NCBI GenBank assembly: GCA_948567375.1
Contig: OX419759.1
Span: 61,047,493-61,111,492 of the forward strand
Direction: 5' to 3'
Origin: Lunularia cruciata
Taxonomy: Eukaryota; Streptophyta; Marchantiopsida; Lunulariales; Lunulariaceae
DNA: 64,000 bases
In this document: positions 48,484-61,379 of the stretch, piece by piece
Position numbering within the stretch: position 1 is the stretch's first letter
Layout: each line of letters starts with the position of its first letter
Translations under genes and position numbers: made by a program
The notes under the pieces: generated by a model
The model's input: the letters and a program-made list of their open reading frames with translations, nothing else
Databases searched by the model: none
What the model was told of the DNA's origin: nothing

Positions 48484-48825
48484 CTATAGGGTAGCACAAT
48501 GCCTAGAGAAACTTTCTAAAGGTATGAATCTGGTAAAGGCATCAACTAGGTTGAGCTTACCATCAATCTTGACTAGATCAAACATTTTCTCAAACACAAC
48601 TTGCTTAAGAAAGTGGTATCTAATGTCTATATGCTTAACCCTACTGTATATCACCTGATTTTTAGCTAGGTGTAAAGAAATTTGACTGTCAAAATGAAGC
48701 ATTACATTACCATGCATTAGCCCCATCTCAACAACAAGTCTATCCAACCAAATCACCTCCTTCGTTGCTTCCACTACTACCACATACTTTGCTTTTGTAG
48801 AAGATTGTGCAACACACTTCTGCAA
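48484..48825 (-). pseudogene. copia RNase H
   Basis: The frame contains KCVAQSSTKAKYVVVVEATK and KEVIWLDRL, then SRVKHIDIRYHFLK. These are the three landmark blocks of copia RNase H (SSTEAEY, A.KE..WL, R.KHID...HF). The frame is open for 113 codons, with changes such as KAKY for the usual EAEY that would remove a catalytic glutamate. Confidence 0.9.
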
Positions 48826-49010
48826 GGTAGATCTCCAACTAATGCACCCACCACCAAGTGTGAATACATAACCCTATTTTTGACCTCTACTTGTCCAAAT
48901 CTTATCCATAGTCAACATTTACATAGCCATCTAGTGATGCGGCATTCATTGATTTTCTATTAAATAAGAGCCCATAGTTTAGTGTACTTCTCAAATACCT
49001 GAGAATCCAC

Positions 49011-50106
49011 TTAACTGCTTCCTAATGTGTCCTTCTTTGGATTCAAAATATGCCTACAAACCTTACCCATTGAGAGGGCAAGATCAGGTCTAGTACAAGT
49101 CATCAAGTACATGAGACTCCCAACAACCTTCTCATAAGGAATGTTAGCCATCAAACCCTTCTCCACAACATCAATAGGACAACATGCTGCTGAAAGCTTG
49201 AAATGAGGAGCTAGAGGAGTACTTAGTAGTTTACATTTCTCCATGCTGAACCTAGTATGTACCTTCTTGGCATACTTACCCTATCTCAACCACAACTGAC
49301 CAATGCCCAAGTTCCTCTTGATCTCCATGCCTAATATCCTTGTGGCTAACCCTAGATCCGTCATCCTGAACTCCAAACTTAAGAGCACCTTGAGCTTGTT
49401 CACCTCAGATCTATCTTTGGCAGCTATCAACATGGCATCCACATACAACACATGATTAATAAAACCAAAGGACTTATTACTCACTGGTTTCATGTACACA
49501 TAAGGATCAAGTAAACTCCTATTGAGACCATGAGTTTGCATAAACTCATCAAACCTCTTGTTCTTTTGACAAGATGCTTGCTTCAATCCATACAAGGACT
49601 TCAGAAATCTTCACACCTTGTCCTCAAGGCCTTTCTTCACAGACCCCATGGGTTGTCTCATGAAGATCCTCTCATCTAAGGTGCCATAGAAAAACACCGT
49701 GACAACATCCATCTGAAATAAGGTAAGACCAAACTTTGCAACAAGCATACACAATAGACATATTGTGGAATACTTTGCAATTGGAGAAAATACCTCATTG
49801 TAGTCCACTCCCTTCTCTTTGAGTGAAACCCTTTGCTACCAACCTAGCCTTGTAGATCTTTGATCCCTCCTTAGGACCCTCCTTCAACTTGTAGATCCAC
49901 TTGCAACCTATCACTTGTTGATCCTTAAGTAACCTAAGTAGCTCCCAAGTCTTGTTATCCCTTAAAGATTCTATCTCCCTCTCCATAAAACCAAACCATT
50001 CATCCTTCTCACTAGAAGAGCATGCCTGCTTGTAGGATGAGGCTTCACCTTCTTCCAAGACCAAAGCATGAGCATCATCTCCAATAGTCAAATCATCATC
50101 CAACAA
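49011..50106 (-). pseudogene. copia reverse transcriptase in several frames
   Basis: Frames in order: 50,106-49,795 with NKTWELL, GCKWIYKLK and YKARLVAKGFTQREG; 49,808-49,611 with MDYNEVFSPIAKYSTI and FQMDVVTVFFYG; 49,595-49,281 with MYGLKQASCQKNKRFDEF and HVLYVDAMLI; 49,244-49,011 with GSLMYLMTCTRPDLA. YVDD has become YVDA, so the active site is lost. The frames need at least three shifts to join. Confidence 0.9.
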
Positions 50107-50959
50107 CTTAGTTGAATTAGTCCACTTACCATATCTATTTGGAGCTCAACTAGCATACCTTGATGACCTCTTGGATGAACTCTCCACTTGATCTCCATGT
50201 CTAGGTCTAATGTGAGGCTGACCTAACATAATTTGTTGCTCACCAACAACTACTTGCTCCACTTGTTCTTGCTCCTCAAGAACTTGCTCTGCTTTAAGAG
50301 CACCTCTTCCTCCTCAACTAGATCCAGGATGGGAGACTTGCCTTTGTCAGTGTAGGGAGCCTGAGCATTCTCCCCCTCCTTGAATGATCTGAATTCACCA
50401 AAGGATACATCTCTACTAACCACAACCTTATACACTATTGGATCCTATGGCCTATAAGCCTTCACTCCACTTTCATAGCCAAGAAAAACACATTTCTTTG
50501 ACTCAACATCCAACTTGGACCTATTCTCTTTAGGTGTGAGTGAATATACATCTCAACCAAATATCTTCAATCTAGCATAATCAGCTGGTCGCTATTGCCT
50601 CAACTCATATGGCATCTTGAAGTTGATTGTAGTGTATGGAGAAATATTTACCACATATGTTGTTGTGTTGATAGCTTCTGCCCAAAACTCATGTGGAAAC
50701 TTTATTTTTCTCAACATACTCTATGCATGCTCCAACAATGTCCAGTTGAGCCACTCAGCACCACCCTCTTGCTGCATAGTGTAAACTATGGTAAGGTGGC
50801 AAGTTATCCCATGTTTTGTGTATTACGCCTGAAACTCTCCAGAGATATATTCCCCACTGTTGTTTGAACTCAGACACCTCACCTTCTTCCAAATTTGAGT
50901 CTTGACTTGGATCCTACTTCTTTCACCAACCTGTGCAAGAATTCTTGTCCCAAGTACTC

Positions 50960-51720
50960 ATGAACTCAGTACATGGAAGAACCTGCAAAAACTACCAAGA
51001 AAAAGATCTTTAACTTCCATCCTCACACATGAAAACATTGGGTGCCACACGACGGTACTCAGTGGCATCAAGCTAGGCAGGAAAAAAAATGGAAAAATGC
51101 CATGGGATAGTGCTTGTTGCTGCCATGGGACAAGGTTTGAGGGTGGGATTGCTGTAGAGTGATGCACACCGGCACTACTGGATAGTTAATGCTGCACCAA
51201 GCATAGGGCGTCACAACACGAAGCACGGGTTGATGCTCGGAGCCATGCATAGCTGCCCATAGATGCTGCCAAAAAGGTGCAGCTGCATTAAGTACCACTA
51301 CGGGATAGGATTTTAAAAACAAAAGGGTCTCAATGGTGCCAGGTGACGCTCATAGGCTCTGAAGGACAGAAGGGTTTAGGGTTTAAATTATGGATGATAT
51401 AGGGTGACGCTTGTAGATGCAAGATGGCACAAGATGGCATTTCCGGACAAATGTAGACAATGTTGGATGATACATATACACATTGATAATTTGAAATACC
51501 TTAAAGGGGAGAAATATAGAAACAATGAAAACAACTAGAGTGAAAATGGAGAAAAAAGAGTTAAGAAGGCCAGAATAATACCTTTGGACGTGGGTAAGGA
51601 AAGCCAAGTGTAATTTTGAGGCTGATCACATCAAGATCAACCTCACTGATTCCGACTACAGCTGCTCAAATTTGATGTTTATCGAGCCAACACCATTTGA
51701 TGAAGTTCATGGGATGTTGG
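50960..51720. other. no gene recognised
   Basis: Lies where the 5' part of the copia element would be expected but shows no copia landmark. Small opposite-strand frames overlap without family resemblance. Confidence 0.35.
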
Positions 51721-51724
51721 ATGG

Positions 51725-53200
51725 TATGAAATCCAATCAGCCAATCTCCTTCTTGAGTATTTCTCATGTCTGGACCATCAACAATCTTCTCATAACCCCA
51801 TACTTCTACCATGGATATGTAAAATGTAGGAATAGTAACTAATTTTGGTTCCTTGCTTTCCTTTCCCTTGTAACTTGTGTTCAGAAACTACTCCCAAATC
51901 CTCTCCTCTCCTCTCCTTCTCAATTTTGAATCCTCCTCTCCTTCCCAATTTTGAAACCTCCTCTCCTCTCCTGCAAAATTTTGAATTCTGGTCTTCAAAT
52001 GGAATATTCTCTTGAATCCCCACTCAAACTCCTTGCTCTACCCAAACAGCACTTGAAATTGAATAGGTACACCCTTTGGCACTCAAAAATTCCAAAAAAT
52101 GCAAATTACACCCTCCTTCTACAAACACCCACAAAGCTCAAGTGTGAATAGCTCTTGCACAATGATTCCCCATTTCAAAACATATGTGTAAGGGGAGGGT
52201 TTATATAGCTCCCACATGACAAAATTATATGTATTTCCACACTAAACTAAATTTTTATTTGAGTGGAAAGAAGCCAAATTTGGAAGCAAAAACTAGAATC
52301 ATTTGTGCCAACCAATGGCAACAAGTGGCACGCCATGTTGCCAATCAGCGCACCCGACCATTACTTTAGAGAAGGAGCAGCTCTTAGTGCCCACCAACAT
52401 CTACCTAAATGTCAGCCAGTGCAACCCTAAGAAACCTATATTAATAACTATGAATTCCTATAAACACTAAGCATCATCCAGCTTTATCCATTGACTTCTA
52501 CTTCATAGTGGGCAAGACCAAGCACTATCCAACAACTTTGACCCCAAACGGAGTGACTAAGAAGGAGCAGCCCTGAGTGTCTCTGCACACCAATACGTAG
52601 TGCCATCAAGTGCCAATGTGCACCACCTAAATTTAAGCACACTTGCAAGTAGCTCTTAGTGCACACCAATGTCTACCTAAGCGTCAGCTGATGCCACCCT
52701 AAAAAACCTATATTAATAACTATGAATTCCTATAAACACTAGGTGTCATCCATTGACTCCTACTTCATAGTGGGTGAGACCAAGCACCATCCAACAACTT
52801 TGACCCCAAATGGGGTGACTTTTGATGCCATCTAGCACCTTTGAGTATAAATGGGGTGACAACCTTCACCATCCAACGCCTTTCAGTGTAAACAAGTTGC
52901 TACTCTATACCATCCAATAACTTCAAGTGTAAATTGGGTGACAATTGGTGCATACAAATGTACACAAGGCGTCTCAAAGTGCCTTCTTGCAATTTTACAT
53001 AAGATTCTATCATGGTCAAGGATGCAATGTACATTTTTGTAAACTTGGTGTTTGTGCAGGGATATAGATATGATAATGGATAAAATACAAGAAACATTAC
53101 CAAATATGAAGAATTGAAGCATTAATACTCTATTATAGAGAAAATCATTCAGGTATATCATCAAGGTGGTGAGCAAGACATTGTTGCATCACCCTTGACC
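51725..53200. repeat. non-coding arm of the second PIF/Harbinger-like repeat
   Basis: Starts gaaatccaatcagccaatctcc, like 24,760, and is similarly pyrimidine-rich to about 52,000. Between 52,380 and 52,830 two diverged copies of a segment with ctatgaattcctataaacactaa and catccaacaactttgacccc follow each other at about 300 bp spacing. No protein frame is recognised. Confidence 0.4.
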
Positions 53201-54450
53201 TTCTTTCTTCTCTACCAAGTTCTATTCCATGCAAAGATATTTTTGAATCTATTTGAATTTCCTATGTAAATCTGCCATTGTCTTCTTACTAAAAATCTAA
53301 CCTATTGATTAAAAAGTTATGTAAAATAATACACATTGAAACCCACTTCAACAAATATGCATTTCTACTTTTGTCTTTAACTTGCACTCTTAGCTTAGAA
53401 AGAGAATGCCATCTAGCTTTCAATATTCCTATACAATGCTCATTTATCACCCTTTCTTTTGCCAAATATTTGTTGAACTCTTGCTTGTCCTTTGATTGGG
53501 CCTGCTTGAAAGCTAGGATAGGTGATGCATGGGTACATAACCGGAATCACCTAAAAGGTGTTCTTTTGCCTCAAAACTATGACATCTCCCTCTCTGGTTC
53601 AAATCATTCCATTGTGATGATTTTCTCAAACAAGTCATGTCTTGACATGACTTTGGTTTTCCTACAAATAAACAAATCAAATCATACCTTTAATAAATCT
53701 TGCAAATCTACAAAGAGGCACACCAATACATTAAACAAAAGAACCAAAAAAATATAAACTTACCTCACTTCTAGTAAGATGTATAATTCTCTTTTTATCA
53801 TCACAAATCACTTGGCCATTTATGGAATATGAATCCTTTTGGCTGAAATAGATTTCTCTATCCATGATGGGTTGAGTGGTAAGAGGAAACAATGTTCCAT
53901 CTACCAAACAAACACAACCTAGGAACCTTTCTATGCAAATACTGCAGATATCCTCCTCCTTTCCTCATGTTGAGGTCATGCAACTTCACTCCTCATCAAA
54001 TCTAGTATGACCATCATAACTATCTCAGTAAAGGCAATTGTTGAATGTGCACTAATGCTCCAAATATTTCACCTCTATGTAACATAACCTCCATTGTTGT
54101 GATGTCCAAATCTATGCAGTGCTAGAGCTACTTGGATCCACAGGGTGTCTTTGCTCCCTTTTGTAGTTTTTCTCAAAAATAGTGCGCATTAGTGTTGAAA
54201 AAGAATCAACATCCATTCTAGTAAGTTGGCAAAAGGCCTTCACATCAAGATTTCTAAAATACTTTATCACAAATTCTCAACTATGAGGATAAGTAACTTG
54301 GGGTTCTAGGTATTGATGCATATGTGCATACTACCACTCACTAATCAATAACTCTAACATATCTAAATCTCCCTCTACTTCTTTGTCTTCTAATCTTTGC
54401 TACAAGATCTCCAAATCTAATCAAATAATCCATTGTATACATTTTCTAAT
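53200..54450 (-). pseudogene. PIF/Harbinger-like transposase relic, copy B
   Basis: Minus-strand translation gives CVCLVDGTLFPLTTQPIMD (about 53,870-53,930), continuing into YFSQKDSYSINGQVICDDKKR. The order DGT...Y..K..Y.IN.Q..CD is typical of DDE_4 transposases of the PIF/Harbinger group. The C-terminal half is in other frames with stops. It is better preserved than the copy at 25.8-26.5 kb and includes some upstream sequence. Confidence 0.75.
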
Positions 54451-54599
54451 ATTTCTAGTTAGTTCTATTCACGTGCTCCTTCTTGGCATGTTGTTCTCCT
54501 TGACTTGATTTTTTGAATCACCATAGATAACACTTCCTTGGCATGCTCTACACTTCTCACTTAAATCTCTATTCTATGCACACTACATAAGAGAACAAG

Positions 54600-54850
54600 A
54601 TAAGAATTTCCTAAATAAGCTTTAATCTGTTCCGAAACGGACATACAGACACGGTCGGACCAATCAGCTTTGGGGGCTAAGCGGGCGGAGCCGTTGGAAT
54701 GAGACAATGTTTTGTTATCCGAGACCTCCGGGATAGAAAAGTATGATCTAAAACTAGGCTCCTTAACTGCCAGGCTGGATTGCAAAAATCCAAAGCTATT
54801 ATGGCACTCCGAACCCCACCCCGATTAGGGCGGGTTATTTTCCCGGCTAC
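54600..54850. other. GC-richer organelle-like segment
   Basis: About 250 bp with a base composition unlike its AT-rich surroundings and compact GC-rich stem-like words such as cgggcggagccg and ccccgattagggcggg. It lies 0.7 kb from a group II intron domain V and may belong to the same transferred organelle DNA. A 74-codon minus-strand frame here has no recognised identity. Confidence 0.35.
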
Positions 54851-55439
54851 TACATATTTTGTAACTAATACTAAAACAAGGAGTTTTTAAAACAATGAAA
54901 TTGGATCAAGCTTCAAATGAATTCACTCCCTCTTTCCAACCTTCACAAAACCTGCATTCTCTCTTTGTAGTAAATTTCTCATTCTTGTCCTCTTCTTTAA
55001 TTTTGCCAACTCATGCACAAATCTCCCAACTCCGTGATTAATTTTCTTGGTCATTTGTGATCTTTGACATCAGCCTGGTGCTCCCATTGCCCCCTTTGGT
55101 GGCCATATCATTCACCTTAACCTAAATGAGGCACTTTATTAACCCTAATACATAATTAATGCATTACGGTGTGAGAATGGAAAACTCTGTATCCCTTATT
55201 TTCTACAAATGACCTAATATGGGATCTGCTAATAATAAGGAACTTGGATGGAACTCCATAGTATCTCCTTCTTAATTTTGGCGCACACCTTGTACTAATT
55301 TGGTTAACACTACGTAATAATCTATATGAAAATATATAGAGCTTCTTAAAACTATTTCTGAATCCCCCTATTGTCTCATCTCAACAGCTCGGCCAATCAA
55401 CCCATAAAGTCAAATGGTCTGTTAGTGTTTGTATCTCCA

Positions 55440-55680
55440 TTATTCAGAATAGAATCAAGCTTATTTTGGGAGTAATTCTGGCCTTTAGTTATGAATCCAT
55501 CCCTAGTAAGCCAGGAAATTGATGCTACAACGCCCTTGGGTGGTCTGTCTTGAATGTTCAGAGTTATAAGTGGAGATCGGAGGTGAGCGCCATTTGAGGT
55601 GAAAGCCTCTTGTACGGTTCAGAGAGCAGTTGTATTGAAAGACCTGACTGAAATGTAAACCCCTTCCTATTATAATAAAA
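55440..55680 (+). ncRNA. organelle-type group II intron 3' end, probable nuclear transfer
   Basis: Bases 55,585-55,620 read as a group II intron domain V: gagc...ttgaggtgaaagcctc, then ttgtacggttc. The GTGAAA-type tetraloop region and the closing GTACGGTTC are the conserved catalytic elements. It is 36 nt long instead of the usual 34, with two extra bases in the 5' strand, so it is probably decayed. A domain VI-like stem with agagagcagttgtattgaaagacct follows. Such introns are normal in plant mitochondria and chloroplasts and not in nuclear genes. Confidence 0.7.
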
Positions 55681-55689
55681 TTGTTGACT

Positions 55690-58305
55690 TTTTAGTCACA
55701 AGTTATTACTCCAAGGACATAATTTCAACCAAAGGAGATAATTTTCCTATACTTTGTGAAGAATAGTTGTAGATAGAAGACGTCTCCAACTAATAAAGGA
55801 CAGAATATAAAGGAATAGGAAACATGTCCTTACCCTTGAAAATTTGTCACAAAGAGAAACATTGGCACATACAATAACACAAAGGGAAGAAACCAAAAGA
55901 TATAAGGCAAAGAGAATGTGAAATAGTAAAGAGTGAAAGCGCTAAACAACATTTAAGATTTCCAACAAGCATGCTAAAATTGTAGGTCATATGATACTAA
56001 TCTTTTGAGGGCATGTCTTATGTAAGAGGTGGGGTATCTAGATGTGAGAGGAGTTCCTTTATGGTTGTGTTGTAAGCTTGGGCATCCTAAATAAGTGAAG
56101 GAGGTTCTCTTAGAGATTTGATGTGAGAGTGATTTGTAAAATAACCATAATTTGAAGTGAGAAAGGAAAATTATTTATGTACCAAATACACTGCCTTTTA
56201 AGTACAATATATTAAGTAAAATGTTAGTATATCATATAAATTGTGAAGAAAATCAAAATTATTGTGGTCAAATTAATAAGATCATATAAAAATCTTCTTT
56301 GAATGGGTGGAGCATTATGGTTTTAAATTAGTGCTATATATAAGATATGCATGATACCCTTGATATGCCAATCAATCAGATACACTAGTTGGGTGCCTAT
56401 ACTAACGGCTAGTTATCTTTAACAAAGATGCAATGTTTTATAATAATATCAATGTTAAGAAATACCAAAGTTTTAGTTTGGATTTGACCTTAAGACTTTA
56501 ATCTTTTTACCATAGATTTGTGTGGTGTTTGCACTTTTATAAAACAATTTATTTTCTACTATCAATTTTTTTTTTGAAGATATGGCAGAATTATTTCCTA
56601 TCTAGGAAGGAAAACTTCTTACTTGAATTTTACTTTGGAGTTATGTTTGTTCATGCCAAGGTATGAAGGGAAAAAGTACAAAGCCAAAAGCACTCTTAGT
56701 GAAGAATGCCAAACAAGACTAGTACAAAGGGTAGTCAAGGCAAAGAACACCACACAAAGGACCTTCAGACTTGAAGACCTTAGGACATGAAGATGTTTGG
56801 ACCAGCATATAGTCCATCAATTTGAATATGCTACCACCTAGATAAAGAACTGCCACTAAAGACCACCAAGGAAGGGCTTGCACGTGTAGAGAGTGGCAGC
56901 TCATTGACTCTTCAACCACTAAAAACTGAATTTCACTTGTTGCTGATTGATTTTAGTCTCATGTCCAATTGAGAACAACAATTTGAAGTCTTAGCCATCT
57001 TCCATAATTCTTTACCATCTTTGTAGCTGTTTAGCCTTTGCCTTTGTACCCAGACCATCTTTGATAAGAAACATGGTGTTCAATCTAAAGAAATGAAGAA
57101 GATCCTTGATCTTATCCTTTTTGCCTCATTCCTCAACAAGTGTGTGGTGTATTGCCAAAGTGAATTGATCCAAGGCAAGCAACTTGCCTTCTTGCTCTAG
57201 AATTGAGATTAAAATGATACCTTCATCATCCAAAAGATGAGACATCAGGAAGAGAAGGAGCCAAGAGACCTCCGAGGAAATTTTTTTTTATGGATGAAGT
57301 AGAATTAAAGAAATATTCTTGGCCCCAAAAACTTGTAACTTGGGTGATGACTATGACACCTACTACACCAAACCGGACAATGGCTTGGAGAAGATCTTCA
57401 CCACCCCCTTCAAGGATCCCAAGAACTGATAGTGGGTGGAGAGTAAGAAGTTACAAAGACCCTACCAAAAGTGAATATTGTAGATGGTTATCAAGCTGTT
57501 TAAGCAAAAAAGAACAACCTGCTTGAACAAAAACCAAGCCATCTTCTTCAAATACATGTACCAAAGAGAATCAGTGAATTAGATGCATATGTTTTATGTG
57601 TAAACCTAGAGCTTGCTAAAGGAATTAGAAGAAGATGGTGGAGCAACCGGCTAAACCTTGCATCTTTTGCTATCCATTTCTATGTGGGATTAAACCTCTT
57701 AACCAAGATGGAGAAGAATAAATTCTCCAACCATTAGCACCCAATGGGCTACTTCTCTTTGTAACCCAAAGGTCAGACTTCATTCCAAACTACCTACTTG
57801 CATATGTGGAGTATAAGAAAACAAGGAAAGGTAGTAAAGGAGGACAAATTAGGAATGCTCACGGTGAAGAAAAATATCCGCACCTACAAGATCACAAGGG
57901 CTAGCAAAGAATCCAAGAAAGAACCCACAAGCAATTGATGTGTCCTTGTAGGAAGAAGCCAAAGACACAAAGGGAGAAGAAGAAAGGAAAAAAGATCCTT
58001 CACATTGTATGGATTGGCATTAATATCAAAAGAAAAGACATGAGTAAAAGAAGCTTAATCTACTCCAAACCAAAGTAGAGCAAAGCCTAAGAGACTCGGG
58101 CCAAAGACCAAGGAGAGATATCACATTGATCCAAAGCCCCGCCTAGCCCCAATCAAGAAGAGTAGGTGGAGATTGCAAGAGAAGACCTTTGGAGTGAAGG
58201 ACAATAAAAAGCCAAAGGACCACTCAAGAAGCAAAAGAAAGAGTGGAAGTGGAGGAAGATTGCAAATATCCTCCAAGGGTAGTGCGAGCAAAAGCAAGAG
58301 GAGAA
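55690..58305. other. AT-rich DNA with uncertain coding remains
   Basis: No long frame. The plus strand at 57,290-58,000 has broken frames with runs such as TYYTKPDNGLEKIFTTPFKDP and ISTQWATSLCNPKVRLHSKL separated by stops. They look like former coding DNA, perhaps of a retroelement, but I cannot place them. Confidence 0.3.
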
Positions 58306-58309
58306 CCAA

Positions 58310-58889
58310 TGTAATACCATTAGCTAGACAGATTATCTAGAGGTAAAAAATGGCTTGGTAATATCTTTAGGGATGTTATATGTAATGGTTTGAGTAGATC
58401 AGATAGAGATGTCTCCAAAAGGGTCCTTCTACTAATAGGGCAAAGATCAAAAACACTTTGTAAACTTTAGAGCCAATTTTGGAGGCTCAAATGAAAGAAT
58501 TAGGCCTCAAAAAATATTTTGCCTCCCTTTCAAGTTAAGGACATTGGTTTCTTATCCCTTGTTTGTCTTGTTGAGATCTTTCTAGTGGTACTTGACCCAT
58601 GCTATTTTAAGCTTTGTATAGGAAGAGTACCACAGATTCCCTTTGGTCAAACCTATTTGACCAACCAAATAGGACAAGGATTGACATGTCAGCAATCCAT
58701 GCAGCTAATCTAAGGGTGTTGCTTACTGACATGACACCAATCCATTATCTAATCCAAGGGTGTACCTCCTTTGGAGAGGATCCTCTTTGCTATATAATAA
58801 AGACAAGATGCTTCTTTGAGACATCATAATAATGAGGAATAAAACCTTATATTTTTCTTGGGGGTTCTCCTATCCTTGGAATGTTAAAA
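58310..58889 (+). mobile_element. LTR of the solo-LTR family, opposite orientation, shortened
   Basis: Begins TGTAATACCATTAGC and carries the same TATA-type box (gctatataataaaga, about 58,790). It ends near ctatccttggaatgtta. At about 580 bp it is shorter than the two 736-737-bp copies. No clear target duplication was found. It could be the 5' LTR of the gypsy element downstream, since the direction agrees, but no primer binding site is recognisable. Confidence 0.65.
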
Positions 58890-61350
58890 TAGTACTAGAG
58901 TAGGTGTTTTAATCCAAGTGAGTGGTCACCTCTGTTGGAGGAATACAAGCTACTAAGATTGAGTAATTTTAAGGGGAGAAAAAGAAGTGCAATTGATTAG
59001 ATTGAGATGTTTGGGAGAAAGGATGGGATGGGTCCTCCTGGAGGATAATTTCATGCACCTCACTTTCCTTTCTTGAATCTATTCTATATTATGATTATGT
59101 ATATCCAACATGATTAAATGAGAGTATATCTTGTTTACCATTTTGGAGTGAAGATCATGGATGTAATAATGAATTTTCCAAACCTTTTGATTCTACCTAT
59201 GGTGATATACTATAAAGAGTGGGATTTGATAATTTACATTCTATTATGATGTGATGGGATCTAAATATACCAAATCATTTTCCTTTCAACACTCAAGTAG
59301 AAATCCATTATCTAATTAGACCAAAAGTGATGTTAAGGATTTCATAGTCCAAAATTTTAGTGAGAAATATTATCAATGAGTGATAACCTTTGTGGTCCTG
59401 ATGGTAGTTCCAATTGTCCATGCACTCTCTTGAGTAATCATATTAACCTCCTATTCAAATAAGAAGTATTGATTGAACATCTATCATGTGTACAAATCAT
59501 GGAGCCATAATTATAGGATCTAATGTATGGAATGCAAGGGATGTTAAATAAGTTTTGGGAGATCAAGATGACATGGAGGTATTACAAAGTCAAGTACATA
59601 CCTTCTAGATCAATCATGTAATGCAAGAAAGGGAATCATCCCAAAACCCAATAATAGCGGCCAAAGTACCTATAGAACCACTCATGCTTATGTTATCAAC
59701 CCCAATCAACAATGAAGGCACATTGTTATTACAAATGAAGAAGATATGCAATATCAAGTCTTACAAGGAACAATGTTCCATGGGAGTTGTGGAAAACTAG
59801 ATCTCAAGAATGAATTGATACTTTCAATTATTCACAATAGAGATCATTGATCATTTTATATGTATGTTTGCATGTGAAGTCCTCACATGGTATGATGTTT
59901 GGGAATCATCAATGTTGGTGGAAGGAAGAAGGTCACTTGAATGGTGATGTAAGAAGGGCTGCTAAAGAATTTCTAATCTATAGATTTTGTGTTGATGGAT
60001 CAAACCCAACTATGGGGGTGGAAGCAAAAAAATAGTCTACAAAAATATATGGTGGTATTTGTTGAACTGCAGGTTGTGATAGCTTATATGAGCCCAACAG
60101 AAGCTCTTGATAATTTCAAATTGGGAGGGTGGGGGGGAAGGATTAAAAGAGTACATTCACCATGAGGTAATAGTACAAAATCCTTGCATCCTTTGTGAAG
60201 CCATTAAGTGTGCTCAAAGAATAGTCGGAACACTTGGAGAAGGTGAAAGAGTAGTCTCAACACAACACTATTGGGTTGCATACTGCACTTTGGTGGACCA
60301 AGTCCTATGGAATTGGGCAACATTTGATTCCAAGACCAAGGAGCAAGATTGCTCCAAGGAGAACAGAGATGGATCAAAGAAATGAGAGATGGACTCCCAC
60401 AGAGAGAAGGAGCTCAAGCAAAACAACAATATTGTTACAATTACGGTTGAGTTGGGTACATAACTATCAATTGTTGTGCCCGACTTCCTATGGGCTCTTG
60501 GCCTCCATATAGGCAACCTTTGAACAACAACTTTAAGAGATGAATAAAAAGAAAGGATCCTAAAATCACACTAGAAAACAAAGATTGCTAGTAAACATAC
60601 CTCACAACCTTATTGGCTCAATGGAAAGGAGTAAAGAAAGAGGAAGAAGAGGACGAGTGCACAAAGGTTGAGGAATACAAATGCCCAATTGATTGTTGTA
60701 AATGGATTCCTAGAAAACAATTAGGTGAGAGTATTGATAGACCTTAAAGCAACAAATAATTTCTTGTCTTGCACTATTGCGATAAGATTGGAGATGGAAC
60801 TAGAGAAGACAAGAATGAAGAAGTATAATTATCTAATGGGTTAGACAAAGAGGATTAAATCATTACCTTGAAAGGTAGCACTCTCTATATAAGAGTAGTA
60901 GGAAAAAATTGAGTGGCAAGTGATATAGTTAACTCATTACAATGTGATCTTAGGCATGCCATGGATGTAGCACTACAACGCCTTGGTAGATTGGAGAGAG
61001 AAAATAGTGAGAACTAGCCAATGGAAGATAATTAAAGATAGGGAAAGGTCCCAAAGATAATAATTTCCTCTCTTTGTTATAAGGATAACAACTATTGGTA
61101 CGACAAATGGATGTTCCATGGGTCTAATAAGAGAAGTCTAGAGTGCACAACTTAATGGAAAAAATTGTGGGAAATTGAACAATGTGATAAATGAATTCAA
61201 GATATTTTCCTAATAATACCCATAAGATTATCACCAAAAAAGAGAGTAGATGATAAAAGCAAGATAATTGGTCTTGGGAAGACACCTCCTTGTAAGGCCC
61301 ATATCAACTATCACCTCATGAGTTGGAGGAATGCAAGGCTCAAATCAAGA
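58890..61350 (+). pseudogene. gag and protease side of a gypsy element, decayed
   Basis: Lies between the plus-strand LTR and a gypsy polymerase. The frame 60,107-60,385 contains LKEYIHHEVIVQNPCILCEA and a following IKCAQRIVG. This resembles a retrotransposon gag region, but weakly. The rest is AT-rich with short frames. Confidence 0.4.
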
Positions 61351-61379
61351 ATATGTTGTAGAAAGCGTTTATCCAACCT

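Larger units (their letters stand above)
48270..50960 (-). mobile_element. Ty1/copia element, 3' half, decayed
   Basis: On the minus strand: integrase core remains (NISPYTTINFKMPYEL and LLEHA.SMLRKIKFPHEFWAEA-like, 50,590-50,760), SRDVSFGE (50,410), reverse transcriptase, RNase H, and a polypurine tract caaggaggag just before a TGTTAGG terminus at 48,270. The right side beyond the integrase (gag, 5' LTR) was not found. The element is either truncated or rearranged there. Confidence 0.75.

Noticed and set aside
54561-54785. 74-codon minus-strand ORF as a host gene
   Set aside because: It lies in a short organelle-like segment, has no known domain and no splice or promoter context.
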